DNA of 64,000 nucleotides, from positions 1 to 64,000 of the forward strand of contig JAJEEU010000020.1 of the NCBI GenBank assembly GCA_022820825.1, written 5' to 3'. Of the stretch, positions 33,647-43,082 are shown one piece after another (within the stretch, counting starts at the first letter, position 1; each line of letters opens with the position of its first letter). Source of the stretch: Vicinamibacteria bacterium. GTDB lineage: Bacteria; Acidobacteriota; Vicinamibacteria; Vicinamibacterales; UBA8438. A program made the translations under genes and the position numbers. Below the pieces are notes generated by a model, which did no database searches, was not told the DNA's origin, and saw nothing but the letters and a program-made list of their open reading frames with translations.

Positions 33647-34987
33647 CTAGATGTCGGTCAGGCGGCCGGTGCTGTCGCCGATGCTGTCGAGCTCCACGCC
33701 GACCTTGTCGAGCAGGGTGAGCCCGAGGTTCATCATCGGCGTGTCGGTCTCGCAGACCACGTGCCGGCCGCCGCGGAGCTGTCCGCAGCCGCCGCCGGCA
33801 AGCACCAGCGGCAGGTCGTGCGGATGGTGCAGGTCGCCGTCGCCCAGCCCGCCGCCGTACAGCAGCATCGAGTGGTCCAGCAGGGAGCCGTCGCCGTCGG
33901 GCGTCGCCCGCAGCTTTCCCAGGAACTCCGCGAACAGCCCCGTGTGGAACTGGTTGATCTTCGTGTTCTTGGCCATCCGCTCGGGATCGCTCTGGTGGTG
34001 GGAGATGTCGTGGTGCGACTCCAGCACCCCCAGCTCGGCGTACGAGCGCGTGCTCAGCTCCCGGCCGATCTGGAAGGTGACGACGCGCGTGATGTCAGCC
34101 TGGTACGCCAGCACCTGCAGGTCGAACATCAGCCGCGCGTGCTCGGCGAACGTGTCCGGAATGCCGAGCGGCGCGTCCATGGCCGGCGCCGGCGACGCAT
34201 CGGCGCGCTGCAGCGTATTCTGCAGCCGGCGCTCCACGTCGCGGACGGCGTCGAGATAGCCGTCGACGGTGGCGCGGTCGCGCGGGCCGAGCGCGCGCTG
34301 CAGCCGGCGCATGTCGTCCGAGACCGCGTCGAGCAGGCTGCGGTCCCGGCGCATCTGCGCCATGCGCGCCTCGGGATCGCCGCCCGCGCCGAACAGGCGC
34401 TCGAACACGGCATGCGGGTTGATCTCCATCGGCAGCGGCATGGTGGGCGTGCGCCAGGAGAAGGTGTTGATGTAGACGCAACTGTAGCCGCCCTCGCAGT
34501 TGCCGACCGTGAAGTTCGGCTCCAGCGCGAGCTCCAGCGAGCGCAGCGGCGTCTCCTCGCCGAGCGTGCGGGCCGCGAACTGGTCGATGGTGGTCCCCGC
34601 ACGGATATCGGCGCCCTCGGTGCGCTTCGGCCGCACGCCGTTCAGCCAGACCGCGCTGGCGCGCGCGTGCGTGCCGCTGCCGACGTCCAGCGGATTCGCC
34701 AGGGCGTTGGCCAGACCGCCCAGGACCGTCATCTGCTCGCGGTAGGGCTCGAGCGGCTGCAGGATCGGCGTCATCGCGTACCCGGCGCCCGCAGTTGCCG
34801 GCCGGAAGTTCTCCAACTGGACGCCGTTCGGCACGTAGACGAAGCCCATCCGCATGCGGGGCTGCGCGGCCGTGCGCGACAGCGCCGAGAGCGCCGGCAC
34901 CATGGCGTCGAGCAGCGGCAGCGAGAGCGTGGCGCCCACGCCCCTCAGGAAGGTTCGCCGCGGCAGCGATCGCTTCGTGATGATCAT
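33647..34987 (-). CDS. DUF1552 exported protein, copy 2 (intact)
   Basis: 446 residues. Twin-arginine-type N-terminus KRSLPRRTFLRGVGATLSLPLL. Family landmarks: GFVYVPNGVQLENF, MTVLGGLANALA, SLELALEPN...GNCEGGYSCVYINTFSWR, NPHAVFERLFGAGG, RSLLDAVSDDMRRLQ, and the C-terminal SHHDISHH...FHTGLFAEFLGKL and LLDHSMLLYGGGLGDGDLHH. His-rich blocks in the C-terminal half suggest metal binding; this is inference. The start ATG at 34987 overlaps the DUF1592 stop (ATGA, 34984-34987), so translation is coupled. This copy is the reference that shows what the amber codon interrupts in copy 1. Confidence 0.9.
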   Translation of the reverse strand: MIITKRSLPRRTFLRGVGATLSLPLLDAMVPALSALSRTAAQPRMRMGFVYVPNGVQLENFRPATAGAGYAMTPILQPLEPYREQMTVLGGLANALANPLDVGSGTHARASAVWLNGVRPKRTEGADIRAGTTIDQFAARTLGEETPLRSLELALEPNFTVGNCEGGYSCVYINTFSWRTPTMPLPMEINPHAVFERLFGAGGDPEARMAQMRRDRSLLDAVSDDMRRLQRALGPRDRATVDGYLDAVRDVERRLQNTLQRADASPAPAMDAPLGIPDTFAEHARLMFDLQVLAYQADITRVVTFQIGRELSTRSYAELGVLESHHDISHHQSDPERMAKNTKINQFHTGLFAEFLGKLRATPDGDGSLLDHSMLLYGGGLGDGDLHHPHDLPLVLAGGGCGQLRGGRHVVCETDTPMMNLGLTLLDKVGVELDSIGDSTGRLTDI

Positions 34988-37428
34988 TGCGCCTCCGCCT
35001 GCGGCGGCGCCGTGCGCCGCATCAGGAACGCCTCATGGTGGATGATACCTTCGATCAGCGCGGACAGCCGATAATCCTGCTCCCCGGCATCGCGGACGAT
35101 GCGGCGCACGCCCGGCATGTCGTACGGCTCGAGCCCGCGGCCGAGCGCGTACGTGAGCAGCTTCTCCGTCAGGGTCGTCACGAACTGCTCGGGGCGCGCT
35201 AGCAGCAGCGCCCGGAATTCATCCAGACCGCTGAACGCCGACCCGTCCGGCAGCTCACCGGAGGCGTCGAGCGCCTTGAACGCGGCGTCGACATCCCGCC
35301 AGCGGCCCAGTGCGTCGAAGTTCTCCAGCGCGAACCCCGGCGGGTCGATCATCGCGTGGCAGCCGGCGCAGGCCGGGTTCTCGCGGTGCGCCGCCATGCG
35401 CTCGCGCATGGTCTGCGCCCGGGCCGCGGCCGCCCCCTCGTCGCCCGGCAGCGGCGGCACGTTCGGCGGCGGCGCCGGCGGCGGGGCGCCCAGGATGTTC
35501 TCGAGGATCCACTTGCCCCGCAGCACGGGCGAAGTGCGGTTCGGCCGCGAGGTAACCGTCAGGATGCTGCCGTGTCCCAGCAGGCCCCGCCGCGCGGTGT
35601 CCTGCAAACCGACGCGCCGGAAGTGGCTGCCGCGCACGTCCGGGATGCCGTAGTGCAGCGCCAGCCGCTCGTTCAGGAACGTGTAGTCCGCGGTGAGCAG
35701 CTCCAGCGCGCTGCGGTCCTCCCGCAGAACGCTCTCGACGAACAGCTCCGTCTCGCGGCGGAACGCCTGCCGCAGGCTGTCGTCGAAATCGGGGAACAGC
35801 GGCACCGCGGGGTGCGCGGCGTCCAGGTTCCGCAGTTGCAGCCACTGCCCCGCGAAGTTGTCGACCAGCGCCCGCGAGCGCGCGTCGGCCAGCATGCGCC
35901 GCACCTGCCGGCCGAGCACCGCCGGCTCGCGCAGCTCGCCGCGCTCGGCGCGGTCGAGCAGCTCGTCGTCCGGGATGCTGCTCCACAGGAAGAACGACAG
36001 GCGCGACGCCAGCTCCAGGTCGCTGACGCGGTAGCTCGTGTCCGGATCGGCGCCGAGCGGATCCATCTCCACCCGGAACAGGAATTCCGGGCTCGTCAGG
36101 ATACGGCTCAGCGCGACCTCGATGCCTCCTTCGAAGCTCCCCTCTTCACCGCGCCCGGTCTCGAAGAAAGCCAGCAGGCGGTCGACGTCGTCCGCCGCGA
36201 CCGGCCGGCGGTACGCGCGGCGCGCCAGCGCCGCCAGGATCTCCCGCGCGCACTCGGCCTCGCCGACCGCGCCGCCGGGCTCGCACTTGAAGATCCGCGC
36301 GCGGCTCGGCGTCTCCCCCACGGCTCCGGGATTGAACGGCCCGGTGATCGTGACCCGGTCGACGAACGGCTGGTAGATGGACCAACGCTGCTGCATCGAG
36401 TTGCCGTTGAGGTAGTACGGCCGGAAGAACCGCCGGCGCAGCGACTCCACCTCCACCGCGGACGGCAGCTTGAGGAACGTGACGCCAACGTCGCGCGGGC
36501 CGGCCTCGACCGCGACGCGCGCCTGGAGCTCCGGCAGGTCGACGTCGATGCCCTCGTGCGGCTCCAGCGCGAACAGCGCCACGCGGACGCCGTCCACCGT
36601 CACTTCCAGATCGTGCCGGTCGGCGAACCCGGCCGAGCCGTCGCACTCGCCGGCGATGCGGCACAGCAGGTCGACCTCGATGACGTAGTCGCCGTCCTGC
36701 GGGAAGTTGTAGGTGATGAGCGTTCCGCCGCGCGTACCGAACGGCAGGCCGTCCATCCGTTCGTACTGCCGCCGCTCCTCCGGGATGCGGAACTCGCGCG
36801 CCGTCGGCCCCGAGAGCGGCCGGCCCACCGCGGCGCGGCTGATGCGCGCCGCCGCCGCCAGGTAGCGCTCCATGAGCGACTCGTTCAGCCGCAGCACGCC
36901 GGCGATGTTGTCGAAGCCGTAGCTCGCATCGTCGGCCGGCAGCAGCGCCTCGACGTCCACGTCCAGCGCCAGCAGGTCGCGGACGGCGTTGCGGTACTCC
37001 GCGCGGTTCAGGCGGTGGAAAGTCTCCGTGCGGCCGGGATTGGGGTGCGCGGCGGCGGCGCGGTCCAGCTCGGCCTCCAACCAGGCGACCAGCCCGTCGT
37101 GCGCCGCCGGTTGGGGCCGCGGGCTGCCGGCGGGCGGCATCATACCGGCGCGCAGCTTGCGGACGACGCTTTCCCAGACGCCGGCGTCGGCGCCGACGTT
37201 CTCCACGTCGGCGGCCTGCAACGAGATGGGAACGCTGCCCCGCCGGCGCCCGGCTTCGTTGTGGCAGGTGACGCAGTACTGGTCGAGGAGGGCGCGCGCG
37301 GAGGCGGTGGAGGCCCCCTCGGCGGCGGTTGCCTGCGGAGACTGACCGGCAGCCTGCAACCCGCCGGCGGCGGTCGCGGCGATCGCCATCCAGAACGCGA
37401 CGACGGCGGGAGCCCGCAGCATCCGCAT
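34984..37428 (-). CDS. DUF1592/DUF1588-type multidomain c-type cytochrome, copy 2
   Basis: 814 residues from ATG 37428, chosen because MRMLRAPAVVAFWMAIAATA starts the signal peptide; the open frame 25 codons longer has no signal at its start. Domains as in copy 1: haem motif CVTCH at 52-56, DUF1587 (RLNRAEYRNAVRDLLALDV), DUF1595 (CAREILAALARRAYRRPV), DUF1592 (DLELASRLSFFLWSSIPDDEL), DUF1588 with the second haem-type motif CAGCH (687-691), and a C-terminal DUF1585 block (TLTEKLLTYALGRGLEPYD). Extra length over copy 1 lies in a beta-rich insert (about 230-370). It is the first gene of the DUF1592-DUF1552-ankyrin-hydrolase operon. Biochemical role unknown. Confidence 0.92.
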   Translation of the reverse strand: MRMLRAPAVVAFWMAIAATAAGGLQAAGQSPQATAAEGASTASARALLDQYCVTCHNEAGRRRGSVPISLQAADVENVGADAGVWESVVRKLRAGMMPPAGSPRPQPAAHDGLVAWLEAELDRAAAAHPNPGRTETFHRLNRAEYRNAVRDLLALDVDVEALLPADDASYGFDNIAGVLRLNESLMERYLAAAARISRAAVGRPLSGPTAREFRIPEERRQYERMDGLPFGTRGGTLITYNFPQDGDYVIEVDLLCRIAGECDGSAGFADRHDLEVTVDGVRVALFALEPHEGIDVDLPELQARVAVEAGPRDVGVTFLKLPSAVEVESLRRRFFRPYYLNGNSMQQRWSIYQPFVDRVTITGPFNPGAVGETPSRARIFKCEPGGAVGEAECAREILAALARRAYRRPVAADDVDRLLAFFETGRGEEGSFEGGIEVALSRILTSPEFLFRVEMDPLGADPDTSYRVSDLELASRLSFFLWSSIPDDELLDRAERGELREPAVLGRQVRRMLADARSRALVDNFAGQWLQLRNLDAAHPAVPLFPDFDDSLRQAFRRETELFVESVLREDRSALELLTADYTFLNERLALHYGIPDVRGSHFRRVGLQDTARRGLLGHGSILTVTSRPNRTSPVLRGKWILENILGAPPPAPPPNVPPLPGDEGAAAARAQTMRERMAAHRENPACAGCHAMIDPPGFALENFDALGRWRDVDAAFKALDASGELPDGSAFSGLDEFRALLLARPEQFVTTLTEKLLTYALGRGLEPYDMPGVRRIVRDAGEQDYRLSALIEGIIHHEAFLMRRTAPPQAEAQ

Positions 37429-37691
37429 GTCCGTGTGGATCCGTTCCGCATCGTATGTAACGGTCCGGAGGGTGTCAACGACAGCGCCTGCCACGGTCTG
37501 CAAGCAGCCCGTGGCAAAAGCCCCGCTGCATTCGAGCGACGATGCATCACGCCTGACTGTGTTGCTCGTCGCTCACATATGGTTGAATATGCTCGCTCCT
37601 CGCGCCTTGTCAGCCGCGCGCCTCGCCGCTCTCGGTGCGACGCGGGGTTTCACCACGGACTGCTGGCATGCGCGGATTGGGAGGAAGGAAG

Positions 37692-38975
37692 ATGCGTTTC
37701 CGCCGCCTGGCTTGTGTCATCGTCCTCGGCGCCTGCGCTGCCGTCTTCCTGGCAGCGCCGGGCAGCGGCCAGTCCCCCGATGCCGGCGTGCGGATGATCG
37801 CCGTCGAGGGCGAGGGCGCGTACTTCTGGCCGCGCTGGCGGGGGCCCTCCGGCCAGGGCCTCGTCGACGGCTCGGGCTACACCGATCGCTGGAGCGCCAC
37901 CGAGAACGTCATCTGGCGCAGCACGGTTCCCGGCCGCGGCAACTCGTCGCCGATCGTCTGGGCCGACCGCGTCTTCCTGACCACGGCGCGCGACGGCGGC
38001 CGCCGGCTGTACATGCTGGCCTACCGCATCAGCGACGGCTCGCTGCTGTGGGAAACGGAAGTGGCGCCGGGGTCCGCGGAACGCGTGCACAGCAAGAACG
38101 GCCACGCGTCGGCCACGCCCGTCACGGACGGCGAGCGCGTGTACGCCTCGCTCGGCGGGCGGGGCCTCGTGGCGCTCGACCTCGACGGCAACGTGCTGTG
38201 GCATACGGAGATCGGGCAGGTCGCCAACTACCACGGCCCGGCCGGCTCGCCGCTGCTCTACGGCGACCGGCTCATCATCTACCAGGACCAGAAGGGCGGC
38301 GCGTTCGTCGCCGCCTACGACACCGCGACCGGCGCCGAGGTCTGGCGCACCGACCGCGACGCCAGCGTCGGGTGGGGTACGCCGGTAGCCATCCGGGTCG
38401 CCGGGCGCGACGAGCTGATCGTCAGCAGCCAGCACACGGTAATCGCCTACAACCCCGACACCGGCGGCGAGCTGTGGCGCTGCGGCGGCAACCGCTTCGA
38501 GGTCATCCCGACCCCGGTGGTGGCGGCCGGCCTCGTCTTCTGCACGTCGGGACGCGCCGGCCCGACGCTGGCCATCCGCCCCGGCGGCAGCGGTGACGTC
38601 ACGGAAACGCACGTCGCCTGGTCGACGCCGCGCGGGTCGCCGTTCGTCCCCTCGCCCATCGTCGTGGGCGACTACCTCTACACCATCAACGACATGAGCA
38701 GCGTCGTCACCTGCTTCGAGGCGGCAACCGGCGAACTGATGTGGCAGGAGCGGCTCGGCCGTCCGCTGCGCGAAGGGTTCTCCGCGTCCCCCGTGGCGGT
38801 CGACGGCAAGGTGTTCTTCACCAACGACAACGGCACCACGTTCGTCGTGCGCGCCGGACCGGAGTTCGAGCTGCTGCACACGAACGACATCGGCGCCCGC
38901 ACGCTCGCCTCCCCCGCCCTCGTCGGCGGGCGCTGGTACATCCGCACAGAAGTGGAGCTGCTGGCGGTCGGCTAG
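37692..38975 (+). CDS. PQQ-like beta-propeller protein, exported, second copy
   Basis: 427 residues. ATG 37692 is preferred over in-frame starts upstream because GGAGGAAGGAAG precedes it and the signal peptide (FRRLACVIVLGACAAVFLAAPG) follows at once. Mature part opens with YFWPRWRGPSGQG, then blades with GNSSPIVWADRVFLTTA, SATPVTDGERVYASLGGRGLVALDLDG and SPIVVGDYLYTINDMSS patterns. It is shorter than, and distinct from, the propeller at 2560-4032. As with that one, a quinoprotein enzyme and a structural propeller are both possible. It is divergent from the DUF1592 gene, 263 bases away, with no other gene in the gap. Confidence 0.86.
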   Translation: MRFRRLACVIVLGACAAVFLAAPGSGQSPDAGVRMIAVEGEGAYFWPRWRGPSGQGLVDGSGYTDRWSATENVIWRSTVPGRGNSSPIVWADRVFLTTARDGGRRLYMLAYRISDGSLLWETEVAPGSAERVHSKNGHASATPVTDGERVYASLGGRGLVALDLDGNVLWHTEIGQVANYHGPAGSPLLYGDRLIIYQDQKGGAFVAAYDTATGAEVWRTDRDASVGWGTPVAIRVAGRDELIVSSQHTVIAYNPDTGGELWRCGGNRFEVIPTPVVAAGLVFCTSGRAGPTLAIRPGGSGDVTETHVAWSTPRGSPFVPSPIVVGDYLYTINDMSSVVTCFEAATGELMWQERLGRPLREGFSASPVAVDGKVFFTNDNGTTFVVRAGPEFELLHTNDIGARTLASPALVGGRWYIRTEVELLAVG

Positions 38976-38999
38976 TCGGGACCTCCAGGCCCGCGTTCG

Positions 39000-40409
39000 C
39001 TATCTGCTTGCCGGCCGGCGTTCGCCGGCGCGATTGAGCTGTTCGAACGCGCAGGCGAGGCGCAGGACGCCGAGGTCGTCGTGCTGGCGGCCGACGATCT
39101 GCACGCCCACGGGGAGCCCCTCTTCGGTGAAGCCGCAAGGGACCGAGATGGCCGGGAGGCCGAGCACCGAGATCCAGGCGCAGGAGCGCATCCAGTCGAG
39201 GTAGGTGTCCATCCGGACGCCGTTGATCTCGGTGACGTACGGCTGGTCCACGTCGAACGGCGGCACCTGGCTGACCGGCAGCACCAGGTAGTCGTAGCGC
39301 GCCATGAAACGGCTCACGCGGTCGAGCAGCGCGGACCACGCGCGCGCGGCGGCGCCGAGTTGCGGCCCCGTCAGCCGCCGGCCTTCCTCGATGTTCCAGA
39401 CCACCGTGTCCTTCATGGCGTCGCGGTGCTTCGCGAGCAGCTCGCCGTAGTACAGCTCGAAGTACCAGGCGCGCCAGACCTGGAACACCTCGTCCGCGCC
39501 ATCCATATTCGGCTCGGCATCCTCCACGGTGCACCCGATCCGCTCGAACGTGCCGCGCTCCGCCTCGATCACCGCCGTGACGCGGGGGTCGACGGGCAAC
39601 CCGCCGAGGTCGCGGCTCCAGGCGACGGCCTTGCCGGCCACGTCGGCGTCCAGCGGCGGCCGGAAGACCGTCCCCGGCTCGGACAGCGAGATCGGCGCCC
39701 GCGGGTCCGGGCCGGCCATGGCGCTCAGCAGCAGCGCCGCGTCGGTCACCGTGCGCGCCAGCGGCCCCTGCACCGCCATCGGGAACCAGTGGGCCAGGTT
39801 CGGCCAGTTGGGCACCCGTCCGGGCGAGGGCCGGAAGCCGACCACGTTGCAGAAGCCGGCCGGGTTGCGCAGCGAGCCGCCCAGGTCGTTGCCGTCGGCG
39901 ACGGGCACCATCCCCGTGGCGAGCGCCACCGCCGCGCCGCCGCTGCTCCCGCCGCACGTCTTCGTGAGGTCGTACGGATTGCGCGTGGCCCCGAACAGGG
40001 CGTTGAACGTCTGCGACCCGGCGCCGAACTCCGGCACGTTCGTCTTGCCGACGGTGATCGCCCCGGCCGCGCGCAGCCGCTCGACGACGATGGCGTCCGC
40101 GTCGGGCACGAACCGCTCGAACAGCGGCGACCCGAAGGTCGTGCGGATCCCCTTCGTCCAGGTGAGGTCCTTGTGCGCCACCGGCAGGCCGTGCAGCGGC
40201 CCCAGCGCGTCCCCGCGCGCGACCGCGGCATCGGCCGCCTCCGCGCCCCGCCGCGCCGCGTCGGGCACCAGCGTGACGATGGCGTTGACGGCGGGGTTGA
40301 CCTCCTCAATCCGCGCGAGGTGCGCCTCCATCACCTCGACCGCGGAGATCTCGCGAGCCGCGATCAACCGGGCCAGATCGGCAGCCGTGCGGAAGCAGAG
40401 ATCGGTCAT
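39000..40409 (-). CDS. Amidase-signature-family hydrolase
   Basis: 469 residues from ATG 40409. Amidase-signature Ser-cisSer-Lys triad is visible: Lys in GLPVAHKDLTWTKG (about 80), cis-Ser in CGGSSGGAAVALATG (about 150), and the nucleophile Ser in DLGGSLRNPAGFC (about 178). No signal peptide, so the enzyme is cytoplasmic. The family covers aliphatic and aromatic amide hydrolases and GatA; the length and the lack of GatB/C neighbours favour a general amidase. Its start overlaps the stop of the DUF4143 ATPase gene by four bases (ATGA), so the two are translationally coupled. A longer open frame upstream belongs to the overlap with that gene in another frame. Confidence 0.9.
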   Translation of the reverse strand: MTDLCFRTAADLARLIAAREISAVEVMEAHLARIEEVNPAVNAIVTLVPDAARRGAEAADAAVARGDALGPLHGLPVAHKDLTWTKGIRTTFGSPLFERFVPDADAIVVERLRAAGAITVGKTNVPEFGAGSQTFNALFGATRNPYDLTKTCGGSSGGAAVALATGMVPVADGNDLGGSLRNPAGFCNVVGFRPSPGRVPNWPNLAHWFPMAVQGPLARTVTDAALLLSAMAGPDPRAPISLSEPGTVFRPPLDADVAGKAVAWSRDLGGLPVDPRVTAVIEAERGTFERIGCTVEDAEPNMDGADEVFQVWRAWYFELYYGELLAKHRDAMKDTVVWNIEEGRRLTGPQLGAAARAWSALLDRVSRFMARYDYLVLPVSQVPPFDVDQPYVTEINGVRMDTYLDWMRSCAWISVLGLPAISVPCGFTEEGLPVGVQIVGRQHDDLGVLRLACAFEQLNRAGERRPASR

Positions 40410-41572
40410 GCCAGTCGCGACAACTCCTCTGCCAGCGCGGTCAGACCGATCACTTCGACGCCTGCACCGGCCGGATAGCGCTCCTCGCCGCCATACACGA
40501 TGAACGCCCGCTCCGGCTGCAGGTCGGCCAGCGCGACCCGCAGACCTCGTTCCACCCGGGGCGCGAAACCCCGCTTGATCTCGATCGCCCACAGCCGGTT
40601 GCCGGGCAACTCCAGCGTCAAGTCCACCTCGACGCCCGTCGCGGTGCGGTAGAAGCTGGCCCGCGCCCTTTCGGGCGCCGCCCTGATCAGCGTTTCGACA
40701 GCGAAGCCCTCCCAACTGCCGCCGGCAACCGGGTGACCAAGCACCGTCTCCTCGTCGTCGAGGCGCAGAAGCGCGTGCACGAGGCCGCTGTCTCGCACGT
40801 ACACCTTCGGCGCCTTGACCAGGCGCTTGCGAACGTTTGCGTGCAGCGGCGGAAGTCGCCGGACCAGGAACAGATCAACCAGCAGGTCGACGTACCGCGC
40901 GACTGTCTTGCCGTCGACGGCGAGCGAGCGGGCGAGGCTGGCCGTATTCAGGATTCCTCCCTGACTGTGCGCCAGCATGGTCCACAGCCGGCGCAGTGTT
41001 GCGGCGGGCACGCGCGGCCCCAACTGCGGCACGTCCCGTTCGAGATACGTCCGAATGAACTGCTCGCGCCACACGACGCTGTCCGGCTCGCCGGCGGCCA
41101 GGAAGCTGGGCGGAAAGCCGCCGCGGACCCACAACCGCGAGCGATGATCGTTGCCCGTTTCGAGGATGTCGAACGGCGACAGCTCGACGTACGCGATCCG
41201 CCCCGCGAGACTTTCTCCCGACTGGCGCAGCAGATCCGGCGACGCGGAGCCCAGCAGGAGAAATTGCCCGGCGGCTTCCCCCTCGCGGATTCGCTCGTCT
41301 ATCGATCCGCGCAGCAACTCGAACAATCCCGGCGCACGCTGCACTTCGTCGAGCACGAGCAGCCTGCCGCGCATCGCGCGCAGATAGCCGGCCGCGTCGG
41401 CCAGCTTCGCCGCGTCAGCCGGATTCTCGAGATCGAGGTACGCGCTGTCGAAGCCGCTCGCCACCGCCTGCGCCAGCGTCGTCTTGCCGGCCTGTCGCGG
41501 TCCGAGGAGCGCGACCGCCGGAAACTGCCGCAGGCGATCGACGATGCGCGTCTGAAGCACCCGCGTTATCAT
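40406..41572 (-). CDS. AAA ATPase with C-terminal DUF4143 domain
   Basis: 388 residues from ATG 41572 (AAGG just before); the frame is open further upstream but without family similarity. N-terminal ATPase: Walker A LLGPRQAGKTTLAQAV (about 21-36) and Walker B GRLLVLDEVQRAPGLFE (about 69-84), with LLLGSASPDLLRQ sensor 1. The C-terminal DUF4143 part includes SGLVHALLRLDDEE, VAGGSWEGFAVETLIR and IEIKRGFAPRVERGL. Proteins of this type are widespread, often laterally transferred, and their function is not known. It sits between an antiporter operon and the amidase gene, with which it overlaps by four bases. Confidence 0.9.
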   Translation of the reverse strand: MITRVLQTRIVDRLRQFPAVALLGPRQAGKTTLAQAVASGFDSAYLDLENPADAAKLADAAGYLRAMRGRLLVLDEVQRAPGLFELLRGSIDERIREGEAAGQFLLLGSASPDLLRQSGESLAGRIAYVELSPFDILETGNDHRSRLWVRGGFPPSFLAAGEPDSVVWREQFIRTYLERDVPQLGPRVPAATLRRLWTMLAHSQGGILNTASLARSLAVDGKTVARYVDLLVDLFLVRRLPPLHANVRKRLVKAPKVYVRDSGLVHALLRLDDEETVLGHPVAGGSWEGFAVETLIRAAPERARASFYRTATGVEVDLTLELPGNRLWAIEIKRGFAPRVERGLRVALADLQPERAFIVYGGEERYPAGAGVEVIGLTALAEELSRLA

Positions 41573-41651
41573 CCTTGCAATATAGGAATTCCATGCCGGA
41601 TTTGCAAGGATGAGAGGGCGGCGGCCAAGCGAACGCGGATCGGTCAGCGCG

Positions 41652-43028
41652 TCACTTGTGCTGCAGAACCGTGCGGGGATCGTTCCAGACTTCAACCGTG
41701 GACGGCGCGGGCTGCGGCGCCTCGGGCACGCCGTCGATCAGCTTGCGGACGAGCAGGATGAACACGCCCGTCAGCGCCAGGTTGAGCGCCAGCGACAGCA
41801 TGGCCACGGTGACGATGGGCCCGCCGATGCCGTAGCTCAGGCTGAGGACCAGCACCCCCGCGCCGACCTCGCCGCGCGGCCACATGCCGATGCCCACGGC
41901 CAGGCGGTGCCGCCAGTGCGCCTCGCGACGGTAGCAGAAGGCCGGGAACATCTTCCCCAGGTTGCTCAGGAGCGTCAGCATCAGCACGTGCCACGCGATC
42001 AGGCCCCAGCCCAGGCTCGGCTGGCTGGCCGTGACGGTGGTCGTGTAGACCCGCTCCGGCTCTCCTCCGTGCAGGACTGGATCGTCCACGATGCTGCCGG
42101 GCGCGGCGGCGTGGAGCGAAGCGGGCTCGGGCGACGGATGCTCGGCGTCGGGGCCTTCGAAGATGGGCGGCATGCTGAGGCCCACAAGCACCATGAAGGC
42201 GGCCGACACGGCCGTCGCCGCACGTCGCTCTCCGGGCTGCCCGACCACGGCATGGAACGCGTGCTCCACGGTCGCCGTATCGGCGTCGGGCGCCGCCGCC
42301 GGCGGGCGCGCCATGCAGCCGAGGACGAACGCCGGCAGCAGCACCTCGATGTGAATGGGCACCGACGCATCGAAAACGGTGCTCCAGACGTGCAGCAGCT
42401 CGCTCCCGCCCACGATGGCCGCCGCGTACAGCAGCACCCAGCCCCAGGTGACCGGCATCCGGGCCAGGTGCAGCCAGCGGTAGGCGGCCGTCAGCATCAC
42501 TGTCATCACCACCACGACCAAACCGAGCTGCCAGGCGATCCCGACCATCAGCATCTTCAGCGGAATCATCAGCAGCACGGTGTCCAGGTCGTCGAAGATC
42601 GCCAGAATGCGGGCCTTGCGAAACAACCAGGTCGTCCCCAGGCCCGCGGCGGCCAGCATGCTGAACAGGACGCCCGCGGAAGTCGGCGCGGCGAAGCGGC
42701 CGGCCAGCAGCGTCTCCTTCCAGGCGTCGAGGTCGGCCCAGACCTCCGGCGGGAGCATCGCGAAGACGAAGTAGCCGGTGGCGAACACCCACGGGAACGA
42801 CGCGGCGGTGAAGGCCACCACGTAGTCCCAGCCGTACTGCTTCAGGTTGGACTTGTCGATGTGAAACTCGAAGCCGACCTGGATCATGATGAAGGCCAGG
42901 CCGGTCATCGTCAGCAGGCGGATGGCGTTCGCTACGGCGTCGCGCGCGTCCCCCAGCAACGCGGGCAGCACCTGCGAGAGTCCCAGACCGACGAACAGCA
43001 GGACCGAATAGACGAGTACCTTGCGCAT
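41652..43028 (-). CDS. CPA2-type cation:proton antiporter
   Basis: 458 residues, mainly transmembrane helices (about 12) with two longer hydrophilic loops (about 240-270 and 295-345). The motif GMWPRGEVGAGVLVLSLS is the PRGEVG signature of CPA2 Na+/H+ and K+/H+ exchangers; IQVGFEFHIDKSNLKQYG corresponds to the core with the conserved acidic residue. There is no C-terminal TrkA-N domain. It begins 54 bases after the small cytochrome gene and is the last gene of a four-gene minus-strand operon. Likely inner-membrane antiporter; ion not determinable. Confidence 0.87.
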   Translation of the reverse strand: MRKVLVYSVLLFVGLGLSQVLPALLGDARDAVANAIRLLTMTGLAFIMIQVGFEFHIDKSNLKQYGWDYVVAFTAASFPWVFATGYFVFAMLPPEVWADLDAWKETLLAGRFAAPTSAGVLFSMLAAAGLGTTWLFRKARILAIFDDLDTVLLMIPLKMLMVGIAWQLGLVVVVMTVMLTAAYRWLHLARMPVTWGWVLLYAAAIVGGSELLHVWSTVFDASVPIHIEVLLPAFVLGCMARPPAAAPDADTATVEHAFHAVVGQPGERRAATAVSAAFMVLVGLSMPPIFEGPDAEHPSPEPASLHAAAPGSIVDDPVLHGGEPERVYTTTVTASQPSLGWGLIAWHVLMLTLLSNLGKMFPAFCYRREAHWRHRLAVGIGMWPRGEVGAGVLVLSLSYGIGGPIVTVAMLSLALNLALTGVFILLVRKLIDGVPEAPQPAPSTVEVWNDPRTVLQHK

Positions 43029-43082
43029 GGACCGAACCGGCCCGGCAGAATCAGGGAACGAACCGCGGCCGATAAAACCAGT

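Noticed and set aside
32003-35074. Plus-strand frame of about 1000 codons opposite the ankyrin and DUF1552 genes
   Set aside because: It crosses two real genes and an intergenic junction and has no recognisable domain.
40406-41572. DUF4143 ATPase plus amidase as a defence system
   Set aside because: No nuclease, protease or other defence effector adjoins them; four-base overlap alone is not evidence.
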